NCBI GenBank assembly: GCA_026393755.1
Contig: JAPKZO010000006.1
Location: 1-64,000 of the forward strand
Length of the DNA stretch: 64,000 nucleotides
Reading direction: 5' to 3'
From: Acidobacteriota bacterium
GTDB taxonomy: Bacteria; Acidobacteriota; Vicinamibacteria; Vicinamibacterales; JAKQTR01
Made by a program: the position numbers and the translations under genes. The notes under the pieces were generated by a model. The model made no database searches and was not told the origin of the DNA. It saw only the letters and a program-made list of their open reading frames with translations. Of the stretch, positions 16,208-24,629 are shown in pieces. The stretch's first letter is position 1, and each line of letters begins with the position of its first letter.

Positions 16208-17038
16208 CTACTCTTCGTCGCGGTCCCGGTCGTCGTCGCGGCCCGCGCTGATGATCTCGTCCAGTGTCCAGTCAAGCCGCTCGATCGCCTCGGCGTGGCC
16301 GCTCTGGTCATTCGCCGTGATGATCACTGCCTGGAAGCGCAGACCCTCGCTCGCCGGCTCCAGTCGCGCCGGCAGACCCGTGAGAAAACGCGAGAGCGCC
16401 GCCGCCTTCTGCACGCCGATGATCGAGTCGTGCGGACCGGTCATGCCCACGTCGGTGACGTACGCCGTGCCGCCTTCGAGTACACGGGCGTCGGCGGTCG
16501 GCACGTGCGTGTGGGTGCCGACCACGGCTGTCACCTTGCCCGCCAGGTAGCATCCCATCGCGACCTTTTCGGCCGAGGCCTCGGCGTGAACGTCGACAAT
16601 CACAAACCGGCACTCCTGCCGCAATCGTTCGACTTCGGCAAGGACCGCGGGGAACGGGTTGTCGACCGGCGGCATGAACACGCGTCCCATCGCGTTGATG
16701 ACGCCGACCATCATGCCGTTGGACGCACGCGCCACGAAGGAGCCCCGCCCCGGCGCTTCGGCCGACATGTTCAGCGGACGGAGCAGCCGCGGTTCGGCGC
16801 CGATATAGGCGAGCGCCTCCCGCTTGTCCCACACGTGGTTGCCAGTGGTCATCACGTCGACGCCGTACGAGAGCAGCGCATCGCCGCTATCCCTGGTGAT
16901 GCCGGCACCGGCTGCGGCATTCTCCACGTTGGCAATCGTCAGGTCGATCCCGAACCGATCGACGATGAGGGGCACTCCCCGCCGGATCAAGTCCCGGCCC
17001 GGCCGCCCGACGACATCGCCGATGAACAGAATTTTCAT
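16208..17038 (-). CDS. ymdB: YmdB-type metallophosphoesterase
   Basis: A 276-residue protein of the TIGR00282/YmdB family, binuclear-metal phosphodiesterases active on 2',3'-cyclic nucleotides. MKILFIGDVVGRPGRD, VMTTGNHVWDKRE, VDVHAEASAEK and VVGTHTHVPTADAR supply the expected metal ligands. TDVGMTGPHDSIIG is the characteristic family motif. It overlaps the hsp20 stop by 4 bases (ATGA) and precedes xseA by 9 bases. The C-terminal 15 residues are Asp/Arg/Glu-rich. Confidence 0.92.
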   Translation of the reverse strand: MKILFIGDVVGRPGRDLIRRGVPLIVDRFGIDLTIANVENAAAGAGITRDSGDALLSYGVDVMTTGNHVWDKREALAYIGAEPRLLRPLNMSAEAPGRGSFVARASNGMMVGVINAMGRVFMPPVDNPFPAVLAEVERLRQECRFVIVDVHAEASAEKVAMGCYLAGKVTAVVGTHTHVPTADARVLEGGTAYVTDVGMTGPHDSIIGVQKAAALSRFLTGLPARLEPASEGLRFQAVIITANDQSGHAEAIERLDWTLDEIISAGRDDDRDRDEE

Positions 17039-17505
17039 GCGCTTGGTGCGCGCGTGACCGGCACGATGATGTCCCGGCCGCGGCGGTTTTCGATCTTCGG
17101 GATCCGGACGCGCAGTTCGCCATTGCCCAGCGTGGCGGACGCCCGGCTGGCATCGAGCGCGCCCCCCACGCGAACGGCGCGCGCGAAGCGGCCGAAGTCG
17201 CGTTCGACGAGGTGAAAACTCGCGGCGGTCCGATCGCCGGGATCCGACGGCATCTTCCCGCCGACGATCAGGACGATATCGTCTTTCAGCAGCACCCGGA
17301 TATCTTCGATCGCGACGCCGGGCAAATCGGCGACGATTTCGACCGCATCCGCCGTCTCCAGCGCGTCGAGCGTCGGTGAGAACACGCCGGGCTGCAGACG
17401 CCGATCAAGCGGCCGTGCGCGGTCCAGATCCGCGAATAACCGCTGGACCTCGTCGGCCAGATCCTTGACGTCGTCAAGCGGCAGCATCGTATCGATCTGG
17501 CGCAT
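17035..17505 (-). CDS. Hsp20 family small heat-shock protein
   Basis: A 156-residue alpha-crystallin-domain protein. VEIVADLPGVAIEDIRVLL is the start of the domain, and LGNGELRVRIPKI ends it with the I-x-I-like anchor region. The N-terminal ~45 residues are helical and variable. It overlaps ymdB by 4 bases, so they are translationally coupled; a second, divergent Hsp20 lies at 23080. ATG 17505 is the only start giving the full domain. Confidence 0.85.
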   Translation of the reverse strand: MRQIDTMLPLDDVKDLADEVQRLFADLDRARPLDRRLQPGVFSPTLDALETADAVEIVADLPGVAIEDIRVLLKDDIVLIVGGKMPSDPGDRTAASFHLVERDFGRFARAVRVGGALDASRASATLGNGELRVRIPKIENRRGRDIIVPVTRAPSA

Positions 17506-17560
17506 ACCCGATCATGATCGCACGAGACGTCAGGCGGAGGCTACCGAATCCCCGATCCCG

Positions 17561-18049
17561 CTATTTCCCCACCAGCCTTCTCCGCGTGTAGGCGATCAGG
17601 CCCCCGGCGTCGATGATGGCCTGGCGCGCGGGCGGTAGCGGGAGGATGGGGAAGTCGCGGCCCTTCGTCAGATTGCGGACCGCGGTGGCTGTGATGTCGA
17701 GTTCGTCTCCCAGATCGGCTTCGATCGACGGACAGATGACTGTGGGCACTCCGAGGTTGCACGAGTTCTGCAGGAAAATCCGCGCGAAGCCGCGGGCGAC
17801 CACGACAAGGCCGTGTCCCTTGAGCGTGGAGGCTGCCTGTTCGCGCGAGGACCCACAGCCGAAGTTCTGGCCGGCGACGATGACGCTGCCTGGCGCGAAC
17901 GCCCTCTTCTGGAGCGCTCCGTTGAACGCCTTGTCGTCGGCAAAGCAGAACTGCGGCGTTTCGGCCGGCAGCACCGTCGCCATGAAGCGGCCCGGATAGA
18001 TCGTGTCGGTCGATACGTCATCGCCTGTTCGGTAGACCACCGTTGCCAT
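17561..18049 (-). CDS. LeuD-like small subunit of an isopropylmalate/homoaconitate-type dehydratase
   Basis: The 162-residue swivel subunit pairs with the LeuC-like protein encoded 5 bases upstream. YRTGDDVSTDTIYPGRF, GQNFGCGSSREQAASTLKG and IFLQNSCNLGVPTV are the conserved segments of the archaeal-type LeuD group. ATG 18049 is supported by MATVVYRTGDD aligning with the family start. Substrate may be isopropylmalate or a related methylated or homologous hydroxy-diacid; the YxxGDxxxT loop region that sets specificity was not resolved. Confidence 0.88.
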   Translation of the reverse strand: MATVVYRTGDDVSTDTIYPGRFMATVLPAETPQFCFADDKAFNGALQKRAFAPGSVIVAGQNFGCGSSREQAASTLKGHGLVVVARGFARIFLQNSCNLGVPTVICPSIEADLGDELDITATAVRNLTKGRDFPILPLPPARQAIIDAGGLIAYTRRRLVGK

Positions 18050-18054
18050 GATGT

Positions 18055-19344
18055 TCAGTCTCCCACGCGCGGATCGGTAACGACGCCGGTGATGGCGCTC
18101 GCGGCTGCGACCGCCGGCGAGCACAGATAGACGTTGGCCGTCGGGTTGCCCATCCGGCCCTTGAAGTTCCGGTTCGTGGTCGATAGTGCCGTTTCGCCGT
18201 CGCCGAGCGCCCCCTGGTGCACGCCCAGGCAGCAGCCGCACCCTGGGTTCATGACCACCGCGCCCGCCTCGATCAGATTCGCGAGATAACCTCGGCGCAT
18301 CGCCTCTTTGTAGATCTTCCAGGATGCCGGGAACACCAGCATGCGCACGCCCTGCGCCACCTTCCGGTCCTTGAGCCGTTTGGAGGCTACCTCCAGATCA
18401 TCGAGCCGGCCGTTGGTGCAGGAACCGATCACGATCTGGTGCACCGTCGTGCCGGCGACCGCGCCCACGCCCTTCACGTTGTCGACCGTGTGCGGGCAGG
18501 CGATTTGCGGCTCGAGCGTCGAGACATCGATCTCGACGATTCGGTCGTAGGTCGCGTCCGGATCCGGCTGGACGAGATCGAGCGGATCGGTGACCCCGGC
18601 TTCGTCGCGGAGGTAGCGCACCGTTTCGGCGTCGGCCGGCACGATGCCCGACGTGGCGCCCGCCTCGACCGACATGTTGCAGAGCACCAGGCGGCCCGAC
18701 ATCGACATGTTCGTGATCCCGTCGCCGTGGAATTCAATCACCTTGAAGTTCGCCCCTTCAGCAGTCAGCAGTCCGATGAGGTGGAGGATCAGATCCTTCG
18801 GCGTGACGTGACGGCTGAACCCTCCGCGCGCCACCACCTTGATGGTGGCCGGCACCTGGATGTTGACTGCGCGTCCGAGCGCCCACACGGATGCCAATTC
18901 TGTCGCGCCCACGCCGAAGGCCAGCGCGCCGAACGCGCCGTGGCTCGTCGTATGGCTGTCGGCGCCGACAATCAGGTAGCCAGGCCGGTCGTAGCCTTCC
19001 TCGGCCAGCACCTGGTGACAGATGCCGCCGGTGTCGCCCCGGACGTCGTGGAACTTCGTGATGCGGTGCGCGCCGACGAATTCGCGGACCTTCTTCTGAT
19101 TGGTGGCCGTCTTGGCCGACTCGGCGGGCACCCGATGGTCGAAGATCACCGCGATGCGATTCGGGTCCCAGACGGCCGGCGCGAGGCCAGTGCCCTCGAA
19201 GACTTCGGCGAACTGATTGATGACCAGCGCCGTGTTCTCATGCGACATGGCCAGATCGACCGCCGGCTCGACCACGTCACCGACCGTGACCGAGGCGAGG
19301 CCGGAGGCCCTTGCCAGGATTTTCTGCGCAACCGTCATCCCCAT
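18055..19344 (-). CDS. LeuC-like large subunit of an aconitase-family dehydratase
   Basis: A 429-residue 4Fe-4S hydro-lyase of the archaeal-type LeuC/homoaconitase group. Cluster cysteines are visible in VIGSCTNGRLDDL and in NPGCGCCLGVHQGAL. VGADSHTTSHGAFGALAFG is the conserved His/Ser substrate region. It is shorter than the enterobacterial LeuC (~466), as expected of this subgroup. No leuA or leuB of standard type is adjacent, so leucine biosynthesis is not the only reading. The CoA-transferase gene ends 3 bases before it. Confidence 0.88.
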   Translation of the reverse strand: MGMTVAQKILARASGLASVTVGDVVEPAVDLAMSHENTALVINQFAEVFEGTGLAPAVWDPNRIAVIFDHRVPAESAKTATNQKKVREFVGAHRITKFHDVRGDTGGICHQVLAEEGYDRPGYLIVGADSHTTSHGAFGALAFGVGATELASVWALGRAVNIQVPATIKVVARGGFSRHVTPKDLILHLIGLLTAEGANFKVIEFHGDGITNMSMSGRLVLCNMSVEAGATSGIVPADAETVRYLRDEAGVTDPLDLVQPDPDATYDRIVEIDVSTLEPQIACPHTVDNVKGVGAVAGTTVHQIVIGSCTNGRLDDLEVASKRLKDRKVAQGVRMLVFPASWKIYKEAMRRGYLANLIEAGAVVMNPGCGCCLGVHQGALGDGETALSTTNRNFKGRMGNPTANVYLCSPAVAAASAITGVVTDPRVGD

Positions 19345-19347
19345 ACG

Positions 19348-20541
19348 TCAGACGACTCCCTTCTTCCGGAATGCCGCAATCTCGTCGGCGGAGTAGCCGA
19401 GGCTCATGAGAATCTCCTCGGTGTGCTCCGACAGGCGGGGCGGCGGCGAATCGATGGTCCCGGGTGTCTTCTCGAATCTTGCCGTCAGGCCGAACAGCTT
19501 GACCGTCCCAACGCCCGGCACGGACACCTCCTGGAGTGTCCCCCGGTGCGCGATCTGCGGCGCATTCAACGCGTCCTCCAGGCTCAGAATTTCGCCCGAC
19601 GGGACGCCCCTCTTGTTGAGCATCTCGATCCAGTACGCGGCCGGCCGCTCGGTGAGCCGCGCTTCGAGCAGCGGCGTGAGCGCCTTGCGGTTGGCTTTGC
19701 GGATGTCCCGTTTCTGGAAGCGATCGTCGGTCTTCAACTCCGGCACGCCCAGCACGTCGCAGACCGATTCCCATTGCTCCTGTTGATTGGCGGCGATATT
19801 GATGCGGCCATCCTGCGTCGCAAACACCCCTGACGGCGCCGCGGTGAAGTTGTCGTTGCCCATGGGCACAGGCGGCTGGCCTCCGATCAGCAGATTGGCG
19901 GCCACCCACGCCATAAACGGCATCACGGAATCGAGCATCGCGATGTCGATGAACTGGCCTTCGCCGGTGCGCTCGCGATGGTACAGCGCACCCATGATGG
20001 CGAACGCCGCATTGATGCCGCCGATGGTGTCGCAGACCGGGAAGCCGCAACGCAGCGGATGCAGGCGCTCGTCGCCGTTGACGTCCATCACACCGCTGAG
20101 GCCCTGAATGATCTGGTCGTACGCGGGCTTCAAGGCGTCGGGGCCGTCCTGGCCGAATCCCGAGATGGCGCAATAGATGAGCCGGGGATTGACCTCGCGC
20201 AGCGAGGCGAACGAGAGGCCCAGCCGGTCCATCACGCCGGGCCGGAAGTTCTCCACGACGACGTCGGAGGATTTCGCGAGCGCGCGAAAGATCTCGCGCG
20301 CCTCCTCGAGCTTCAGATTGAGCGTCAGCGACCGCTTGTTGGCGTTCTGCGCCAGAAAGCTCGTGCCCATCAATTTCTGGTTAAGCGCAGGCACATTGCC
20401 GAGTTTGCGCGCCAGGTCGCCGCCTTCCGGATGCTCGACCTTGATGACCTCCGCGCCTGACAGCGCCAGATGCAGCGTCGCAAACGGGCCGGAGAGCACG
20501 TTGGTCAGGTCGAGCACGCGGATGCCGTCGAGCAGCTTCAT
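19348..20541 (-). CDS. CaiB/BaiF (class III) CoA-transferase
   Basis: A 397-residue family III CoA-transferase. LDLTNVLSGPFATLHLALSG and AEVIKVEHPEGGDLAR form the N-terminal CoA-binding segment; SLTLNLKLEEAREIF, DVVVENFRPGVMDRLGL and GEGQFIDIAMLDSVM follow, the Asp of the last being the likely catalytic aspartate. This family moves CoA between organic acids (formate, succinate, citramalate, itaconate, glutarate). AAGGAC precedes ATG 20541. Its place between a LeuCD pair and an HMG-CoA-lyase-like gene suggests a branched or hydroxylated dicarboxylate as acceptor. Confidence 0.88.
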   Translation of the reverse strand: MKLLDGIRVLDLTNVLSGPFATLHLALSGAEVIKVEHPEGGDLARKLGNVPALNQKLMGTSFLAQNANKRSLTLNLKLEEAREIFRALAKSSDVVVENFRPGVMDRLGLSFASLREVNPRLIYCAISGFGQDGPDALKPAYDQIIQGLSGVMDVNGDERLHPLRCGFPVCDTIGGINAAFAIMGALYHRERTGEGQFIDIAMLDSVMPFMAWVAANLLIGGQPPVPMGNDNFTAAPSGVFATQDGRINIAANQQEQWESVCDVLGVPELKTDDRFQKRDIRKANRKALTPLLEARLTERPAAYWIEMLNKRGVPSGEILSLEDALNAPQIAHRGTLQEVSVPGVGTVKLFGLTARFEKTPGTIDSPPPRLSEHTEEILMSLGYSADEIAAFRKKGVV

Positions 20542-20571
20542 GAAATGTCCTTGCCTGACCTCAATCTTCCC

Positions 20572-21489
20572 TCAGCAGGCCTGGCCGCCCGGGATCGGAC
20601 CGGTTGTGTGAATCCTGCCGGGAAGGGCCCGTTTGAAGAACTGTGCGGCATCGTTCGCCACGCTCACGATCGGCTCGAGCAGGACGTCGCGCCGCTCGTG
20701 CATTCGGTGGAACAGGTGCACGAGATCTTCGGTGCAGATGTTGCCGGCCGCCACGGCCGCGAACGGACAGCCTCCCAGGCCGCCGAACGCCGACTCGAAG
20801 CACGTCACGCCCGCCGTCCAGGCCGCGTACGCATTGGCGAGCCCGAGGCCGTATGTGTCGTGGAAGTGGCAGACCATCGAGATTCGGGAGTCGAGCGCGC
20901 CGACGGCGCCAAACAGATCCTGGACCTGGGCCGGACTGGCGTGTCCGGCGGTGTCCGCCAGACTGACCGTCGTCAAATCCGCGTCGAGGAAACGCGCAAC
21001 AATGCCGAGGACGCGTTCCTGCGGGACAAGGCCCTCAAAGCCGCAGCCGAAGGCCGACTGCACCGACACTTGAACCCCCCGGCCTGCGGCCACCGTCCGG
21101 CGGCCCATCGCGATGATCCGATCGGTCGCCTCTGTCGTGCCCATGCCGGTGTTCTTCCGGCTGTGCGTATCACTGGCCGAGACGCCCATACAGAAGTAGT
21201 CGACGCCGCAGGCGAGTCCTCGCTCGAGGCCCTTCTCGTTGAGCACCAGTCCCGTGTAGACCACGCCCGGGCGCCGACGGCCGGGCGCTGCGAGCCGGCG
21301 GAACAGGTCGTCGGTGTCCGCCATCTGTGGCATCTTCTGCGGATTCACGAACGAGCCCACCTGGATCATGTCCAGGCCGGAGGCGGCGAGCTGATCGATC
21401 CATTGAAGTTTGCGATCGGTCGGGACCGTCTGCTCTTCGATCTGCAACCCGTCACGCAAACCGACTTCGTGTAGCAGGACCTTGGCCAT
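20572..21489 (-). CDS. HMG-CoA lyase family enzyme
   Basis: This 305-residue TIM-barrel protein retains the HMG-CoA lyase active site: the RDGLQ motif with Arg-Asp, the metal-binding HFHDTYG pair of histidines, and the flexible-loop cysteine in GLGGCPFA, followed by GNICTEDLVHLF. It should cleave a 3-hydroxy-3-methyl-type acyl-CoA to acetyl-CoA and a keto product; HMG-CoA and citramalyl-CoA are the obvious candidates. Start taken at ATG 21489, where MAKVLLHEVGLRDG fits the family. A gap of 30 bases leads to the CoA-transferase. Confidence 0.85.
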   Translation of the reverse strand: MAKVLLHEVGLRDGLQIEEQTVPTDRKLQWIDQLAASGLDMIQVGSFVNPQKMPQMADTDDLFRRLAAPGRRRPGVVYTGLVLNEKGLERGLACGVDYFCMGVSASDTHSRKNTGMGTTEATDRIIAMGRRTVAAGRGVQVSVQSAFGCGFEGLVPQERVLGIVARFLDADLTTVSLADTAGHASPAQVQDLFGAVGALDSRISMVCHFHDTYGLGLANAYAAWTAGVTCFESAFGGLGGCPFAAVAAGNICTEDLVHLFHRMHERRDVLLEPIVSVANDAAQFFKRALPGRIHTTGPIPGGQAC

Positions 21490-21593
21490 CATGCATCCAG
21501 AGATCATCTCTGGGCGCTATTGTACCCAAAGACGTACGCTCACGCAGGACGCCCTTCCGGAAGCTGCTCAGGGCCGGCGAGCGGCGCGGGCGG

Positions 21594-22712
21594 CTACAGT
21601 TCCCTCGCGATGGCCTCACCCATTTCGAGTGTCGTGTCGGTGCCGCCCATGTCGTAGGTGCGAACGCGGCCCTGCTTGATGACGAGGGCGGTAGCGCGCT
21701 CCAACCGCGCGGCCATCTCCTTCTCACCCAGCCAGTCCAGCATCATCTTGGCCGTCAGGATCGTCGCGATCGGATTGACCTTGTACAGCCCCGCGTATTT
21801 CGGCGCGGAACCATGCGACGGCTCGAAGACCCCGAGCGTGTCGCCGATGTTGGCCGAACAGCCGAAGCCGAGGCCGCCGACCATCTGCGCGCACAGATCC
21901 GAAATGATGTCGCCGTAGAGATTCGGGGCCACCAGCACGTCGTAGTTCAACGGGTTCTTCAGCAGCCACATCGTCATCGCATCGACGTTGGCTTCGTCAA
22001 AGATGATCTCCGGATAGCGCGCCGCCACGTCCTTGGCGATCTCCAGGAACATGCCGTCAGTCGCACGCACGACATTCGCCTTGTGCACGACCGTGACCTT
22101 CTTGCGCCCGTGCTGGCGGGCGAACGCGAACGCCGCCTCGATGATGCGCTCCGAGCCCTTCCGCGTGTTGATCTTGCACGACACGGCGTACTCGTCGCCC
22201 TTGAGTCCGGCAAAATGCGCGAACGGCTTGGAGAGCTTCGTCAGCGCCGCCGCCAGTTCATCGGGGACCGGATTGAACTCGACACCCGAGTACAAATCCT
22301 CCGTGTTCTCGCGGAAGACCACCAGATCGATGGCGTCCTTGAAGTTGAGCGGATTGCCGGGATATGCCTTGCACGGCCGGAGGCAGAGATAGAGATCGAA
22401 CAGCTGTCGCATTCTGACGATCGGAGAGCGATAGACGAGCCCTGTACCGCGCAGGGCAGGCGCAAGTTCAGCTTCGGCCGTCTTGACCGGCTTCGACGTG
22501 ATGGCGCCAAACAGCGCCGCCCGCACGTGCTTCAACAGTTCGATCGTCCGCGCCGGAAACGCGTCGCCCTCGGCGCACCAGAACTCCCAGCCGATATCGC
22601 CGTGAATGTACTCGGCGTCGAGCTTCAGGCGGTCGAGCACGATCCGCGTCGCGTCGAGCACGTCTACGCCAACACCATCACCAGGCAGCCACGCGATCCT
22701 ATATGTCGCCAT
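21594..22712 (-). CDS. Isocitrate/isopropylmalate-family dehydrogenase
   Basis: A 372-residue beta-decarboxylating dehydrogenase. WLPGDGVGVDV starts the fold, VVFRENTEDLYSGVEF and NLYGDIISDLCAQMVGGLG are family signatures. Compared with E. coli isocitrate dehydrogenase, the substrate-loop Ser (SPIVRMRQ) and both Arg residues are kept but the Asn is Ile, so substrate could be isocitrate, homoisocitrate or another 2-hydroxy-diacid with a different side group. It heads the five-gene cluster. The next gene's start follows after 104 bases. Confidence 0.85.
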   Translation of the reverse strand: MATYRIAWLPGDGVGVDVLDATRIVLDRLKLDAEYIHGDIGWEFWCAEGDAFPARTIELLKHVRAALFGAITSKPVKTAEAELAPALRGTGLVYRSPIVRMRQLFDLYLCLRPCKAYPGNPLNFKDAIDLVVFRENTEDLYSGVEFNPVPDELAAALTKLSKPFAHFAGLKGDEYAVSCKINTRKGSERIIEAAFAFARQHGRKKVTVVHKANVVRATDGMFLEIAKDVAARYPEIIFDEANVDAMTMWLLKNPLNYDVLVAPNLYGDIISDLCAQMVGGLGFGCSANIGDTLGVFEPSHGSAPKYAGLYKVNPIATILTAKMMLDWLGEKEMAARLERATALVIKQGRVRTYDMGGTDTTLEMGEAIAREL

Positions 22713-22935
22713 TGATCGTCAACCTCGAGAACACGAGTCGGGATTTGTCTGCAGGAGCCGGCACCGGATCCTGAACCGAGCGGCAGGGTCTGCCGCCCCC
22801 GGGTCCGATCAGGATACCCGAGAGGCGGCATCGCGGGCCAGCAGCCTGTTTCGCAGCCCGTCCTGACATTCCCTGGGCGCTGCCAGCAGAAAGCTCTGCC
22901 GCACACGGCGAACTGCGTTCTTCACCAACATATGA
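22713..22935. other. Intergenic region without a recognised gene
   Basis: This 223-base stretch separates the divergent dehydrogenase cluster and hsp20. No coding frame or RNA is supported. On the minus strand GAGG and an ATG at 22712 define the dehydrogenase start. The right-hand end passes into the AT-rich operator of hsp20. Confidence 0.5.
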
Positions 22936-22988
22936 GTGTTAACATATCATATAATATATTTGACACAGACGCAGATGTGGGGTAGAGT
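22936..22988 (+). promoter_or_regulatory. hsp20 promoter with overlapping inverted repeat
   Basis: TTGACA (22960-22965), a 17-base spacer and TAGAGT (22983-22988) form a near-ideal promoter. GTGTTAA (22936-22942) and TTGACAC (22960-22966) are inverted arms with one mismatch around a strikingly AT-rich centre, and the right arm covers the -35 box. This is the geometry of a repressor operator. The GAGTGTTAA half also resembles one half of CIRCE (GAGTGCTAA), but the matching half-site is absent. Confidence 0.65.
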
Positions 22989-23079
22989 ACTCCCAGCTGG
23001 CTGACGAAGTGACTCTCGGGCGACTGAAGCTCAGGGGTTGTTGGCCGGCGACAACCGATTTTCAACAGGAGGTAATGTC

Positions 23080-23529
23080 ATGACACTCGTTCGCTGGGAA
23101 CCGTCTCGTGAATTCAGTGCGATGCAGGATCGCGTCAATCGCGTCTTCAACGAGTTCTACAGGGGCGCTGACGATGACGTGATGCGCCGTGGAATGTGGG
23201 TGCCGGCCGTCGACATCTACAACAAGGGCAAGGAAGAGATCGTCATCAAAGCGGAGCTGCCCGATCTCAGCAAGGATGAGATCGAAATCACCGTCGAGAA
23301 CAGCACGCTGACCATCAAGGGCGAGAAGAAGATGGACGCGGCGGTGACCGACGACCAGTACCACCGGATCGAGCGCGTCTACGGCACGTTCAGCCGTACG
23401 TTCTCGCTGCCGCAGACGGTGGACACCGAGAAGGTCTCGGCCGACTACAGGAACGGCGTGCTGACCATCACGCTGCAGATGAAGGAAGAGGCCAAGCCGA
23501 AGCAAATCCAGGTGAAGGTCTCGGCCTAG
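23080..23529 (+). CDS. Hsp20 family small heat-shock protein
   Basis: A 149-residue class A small heat-shock protein that holds unfolding proteins in the cytoplasm. MTLVRWEPSREFSAMQDRVN is the common N-terminal region, VDIYNKGKEEIVIKAELPDL opens the alpha-crystallin domain, YGTFSRTFSLPQTVD is its hallmark and YRNGVLTITLQ its last strand; the tail ends IQVKVSA with an IxV anchor. AGGAGG at 23067-23072 lies seven bases before ATG 23080. A strong promoter with a putative operator lies 90 bases upstream. Confidence 0.95.
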   Translation: MTLVRWEPSREFSAMQDRVNRVFNEFYRGADDDVMRRGMWVPAVDIYNKGKEEIVIKAELPDLSKDEIEITVENSTLTIKGEKKMDAAVTDDQYHRIERVYGTFSRTFSLPQTVDTEKVSADYRNGVLTITLQMKEEAKPKQIQVKVSA

Positions 23530-23634
23530 TTCGCGTTCGGGGGACGGGTTTGGTCTCCACGGATCCCGTGCCAGTCCAGCCCGTTCCCCGTCGTGCTTGC
23601 GTCCGGCAGGTTCCGTAAGGTACGCTTGACTGTT

Positions 23635-23934
23635 GTGAATGAGATACTTGATCCGGGAACGACACCACCTCCGCCTCCACAGGCTGATGCGCGCTTTGCC
23701 GTTGAGCCCTTGCAGCGGCGATTCCTGTTCGTCGATATCGCCGCGCAGCGTGCCAAGCAGCTCCGCCGGGGAGCCTTGAATCGTCTGACGCTCGCGGGTA
23801 TTGACTCCGAGACCGCGCCGGGCCTGCCGCACAAGGCCGAGCGCGTGGCTATGGAAGAAGTCCGCCTGGGCTTCATCCACTACGATCTTCCCGATCACAA
23901 GCCCCCGCAGGCTCCCCCGAAGAGTGTGGCGTGA
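23635..23934 (+). CDS. RNA polymerase omega (RpoZ)-like protein
   Basis: A ~99-residue protein with the pattern of an omega subunit: RFLFVDIAAQRAKQLRRG corresponds to the conserved AAxRARQLxxG helix, and ERVAMEEVRLGFIHYDL to the AxEEIxxG segment. Omega assists RNA polymerase assembly. Many bacteria place rpoZ after gmk, which is not seen here. The start is unsure: GTG 23635 is used, but TTG 23626 sits better behind AAGG (23616-23619). The downstream gene starts within its stop codon, so both are translated together. A divergent paralogue is possible. Confidence 0.6.
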   Translation: MNEILDPGTTPPPPPQADARFAVEPLQRRFLFVDIAAQRAKQLRRGALNRLTLAGIDSETAPGLPHKAERVAMEEVRLGFIHYDLPDHKPPQAPPKSVA

Positions 23935-24182
23935 GTCCCTCCGACCTCCTCAATTCGCTCGGCGCGCTTGTTCAGGGAACCGCCAGCGGCGCGGTTTTCG
24001 TGCTGTTGCTGCTCGTCGGCGCGTGCCTGACGCTCGATCTCTTCAAGCTCCGCAAGAGCGGTCCGGCGACGATGACCGTCCGAAGTCTGGACGAGGCGCT
24101 GGGCCGGCCGGCCCAGTACTTGCCCTCCTCCACACCGCGTGGGGTGACGGATCGGTTGAAGGGATTCCGTCCCGCACCTTGA
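23931..24182 (+). CDS. Small single-pass membrane protein, unknown function
   Basis: The 83-residue protein begins at a GTG overlapping the previous stop (GTGA). Residues 17-38 form one hydrophobic helix (GAVFVLLLLVGACLTLDLF), followed by a basic-polar cytosolic-like tail of about 45 residues. I recognise no family. The 4-base overlap with the RpoZ-like gene implies translational coupling. Confidence 0.55.
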   Translation: MSPSDLLNSLGALVQGTASGAVFVLLLLVGACLTLDLFKLRKSGPATMTVRSLDEALGRPAQYLPSSTPRGVTDRLKGFRPAP

Positions 24183-24311
24183 TCTCGTCGCCACTTCTAC
24201 GAAACCAATCGGGCCCCAGCCTCGTAAGATCCAGATAACGGGGATGCCGCCGCACGTGTCGCGGGGCATCCACGGTGGCTGCGCGTAGATGCGGCCAGGA
24301 AGCGAGGCCCC

Positions 24312-24629
24312 GTGTTCGCATTGCTGATGATCGGCGCAGTCCTCATGGGGATCGCGCTTGTGCTCGGACTGATTGCCGCCGTCTTCCACGTCGTGTTCTG
24401 GCTCGCCTTCCTCCCGTTCCGAATCGTGGGCGTGGTCTTCAGACTCGCGTTCGGCGTTCTGCTGCTGCCGATTCTGGCAATCGTCGGGATCGTCGTGCTG
24501 CTGGGCCTTGGCATCGCCGCGATTTTCGCCGTGCTGCTGCCGCTGGTTCCGGTCGTGCTGGCGGTGCTGGTGGTGTGGGGGCTCGCGAAGCTGCTTGCGC
24601 GTCCGGCAGTCGCGCCGCCTCGAGCCTAA
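24312..24629 (+). CDS. Hydrophobic membrane protein, unknown
   Basis: A 105-residue, low-complexity protein made of three or four Val/Leu/Ala/Ile-rich helices with hardly any charge (for example PILAIVGIVVLLGLGIAAIF). The start is GTG. Its 3' end overlaps the gatA stop by 4 bases in the opposite direction. No family is recognised, and compositional bias makes any match unreliable. Confidence 0.5.
   Translation: MFALLMIGAVLMGIALVLGLIAAVFHVVFWLAFLPFRIVGVVFRLAFGVLLLPILAIVGIVVLLGLGIAAIFAVLLPLVPVVLAVLVVWGLAKLLARPAVAPPRA

Noticed and set aside
22934-22966. CIRCE element before hsp20
   Set aside because: Only one half (GAGTGTTAA) resembles CIRCE; the partner half TTAGCACTC is absent.
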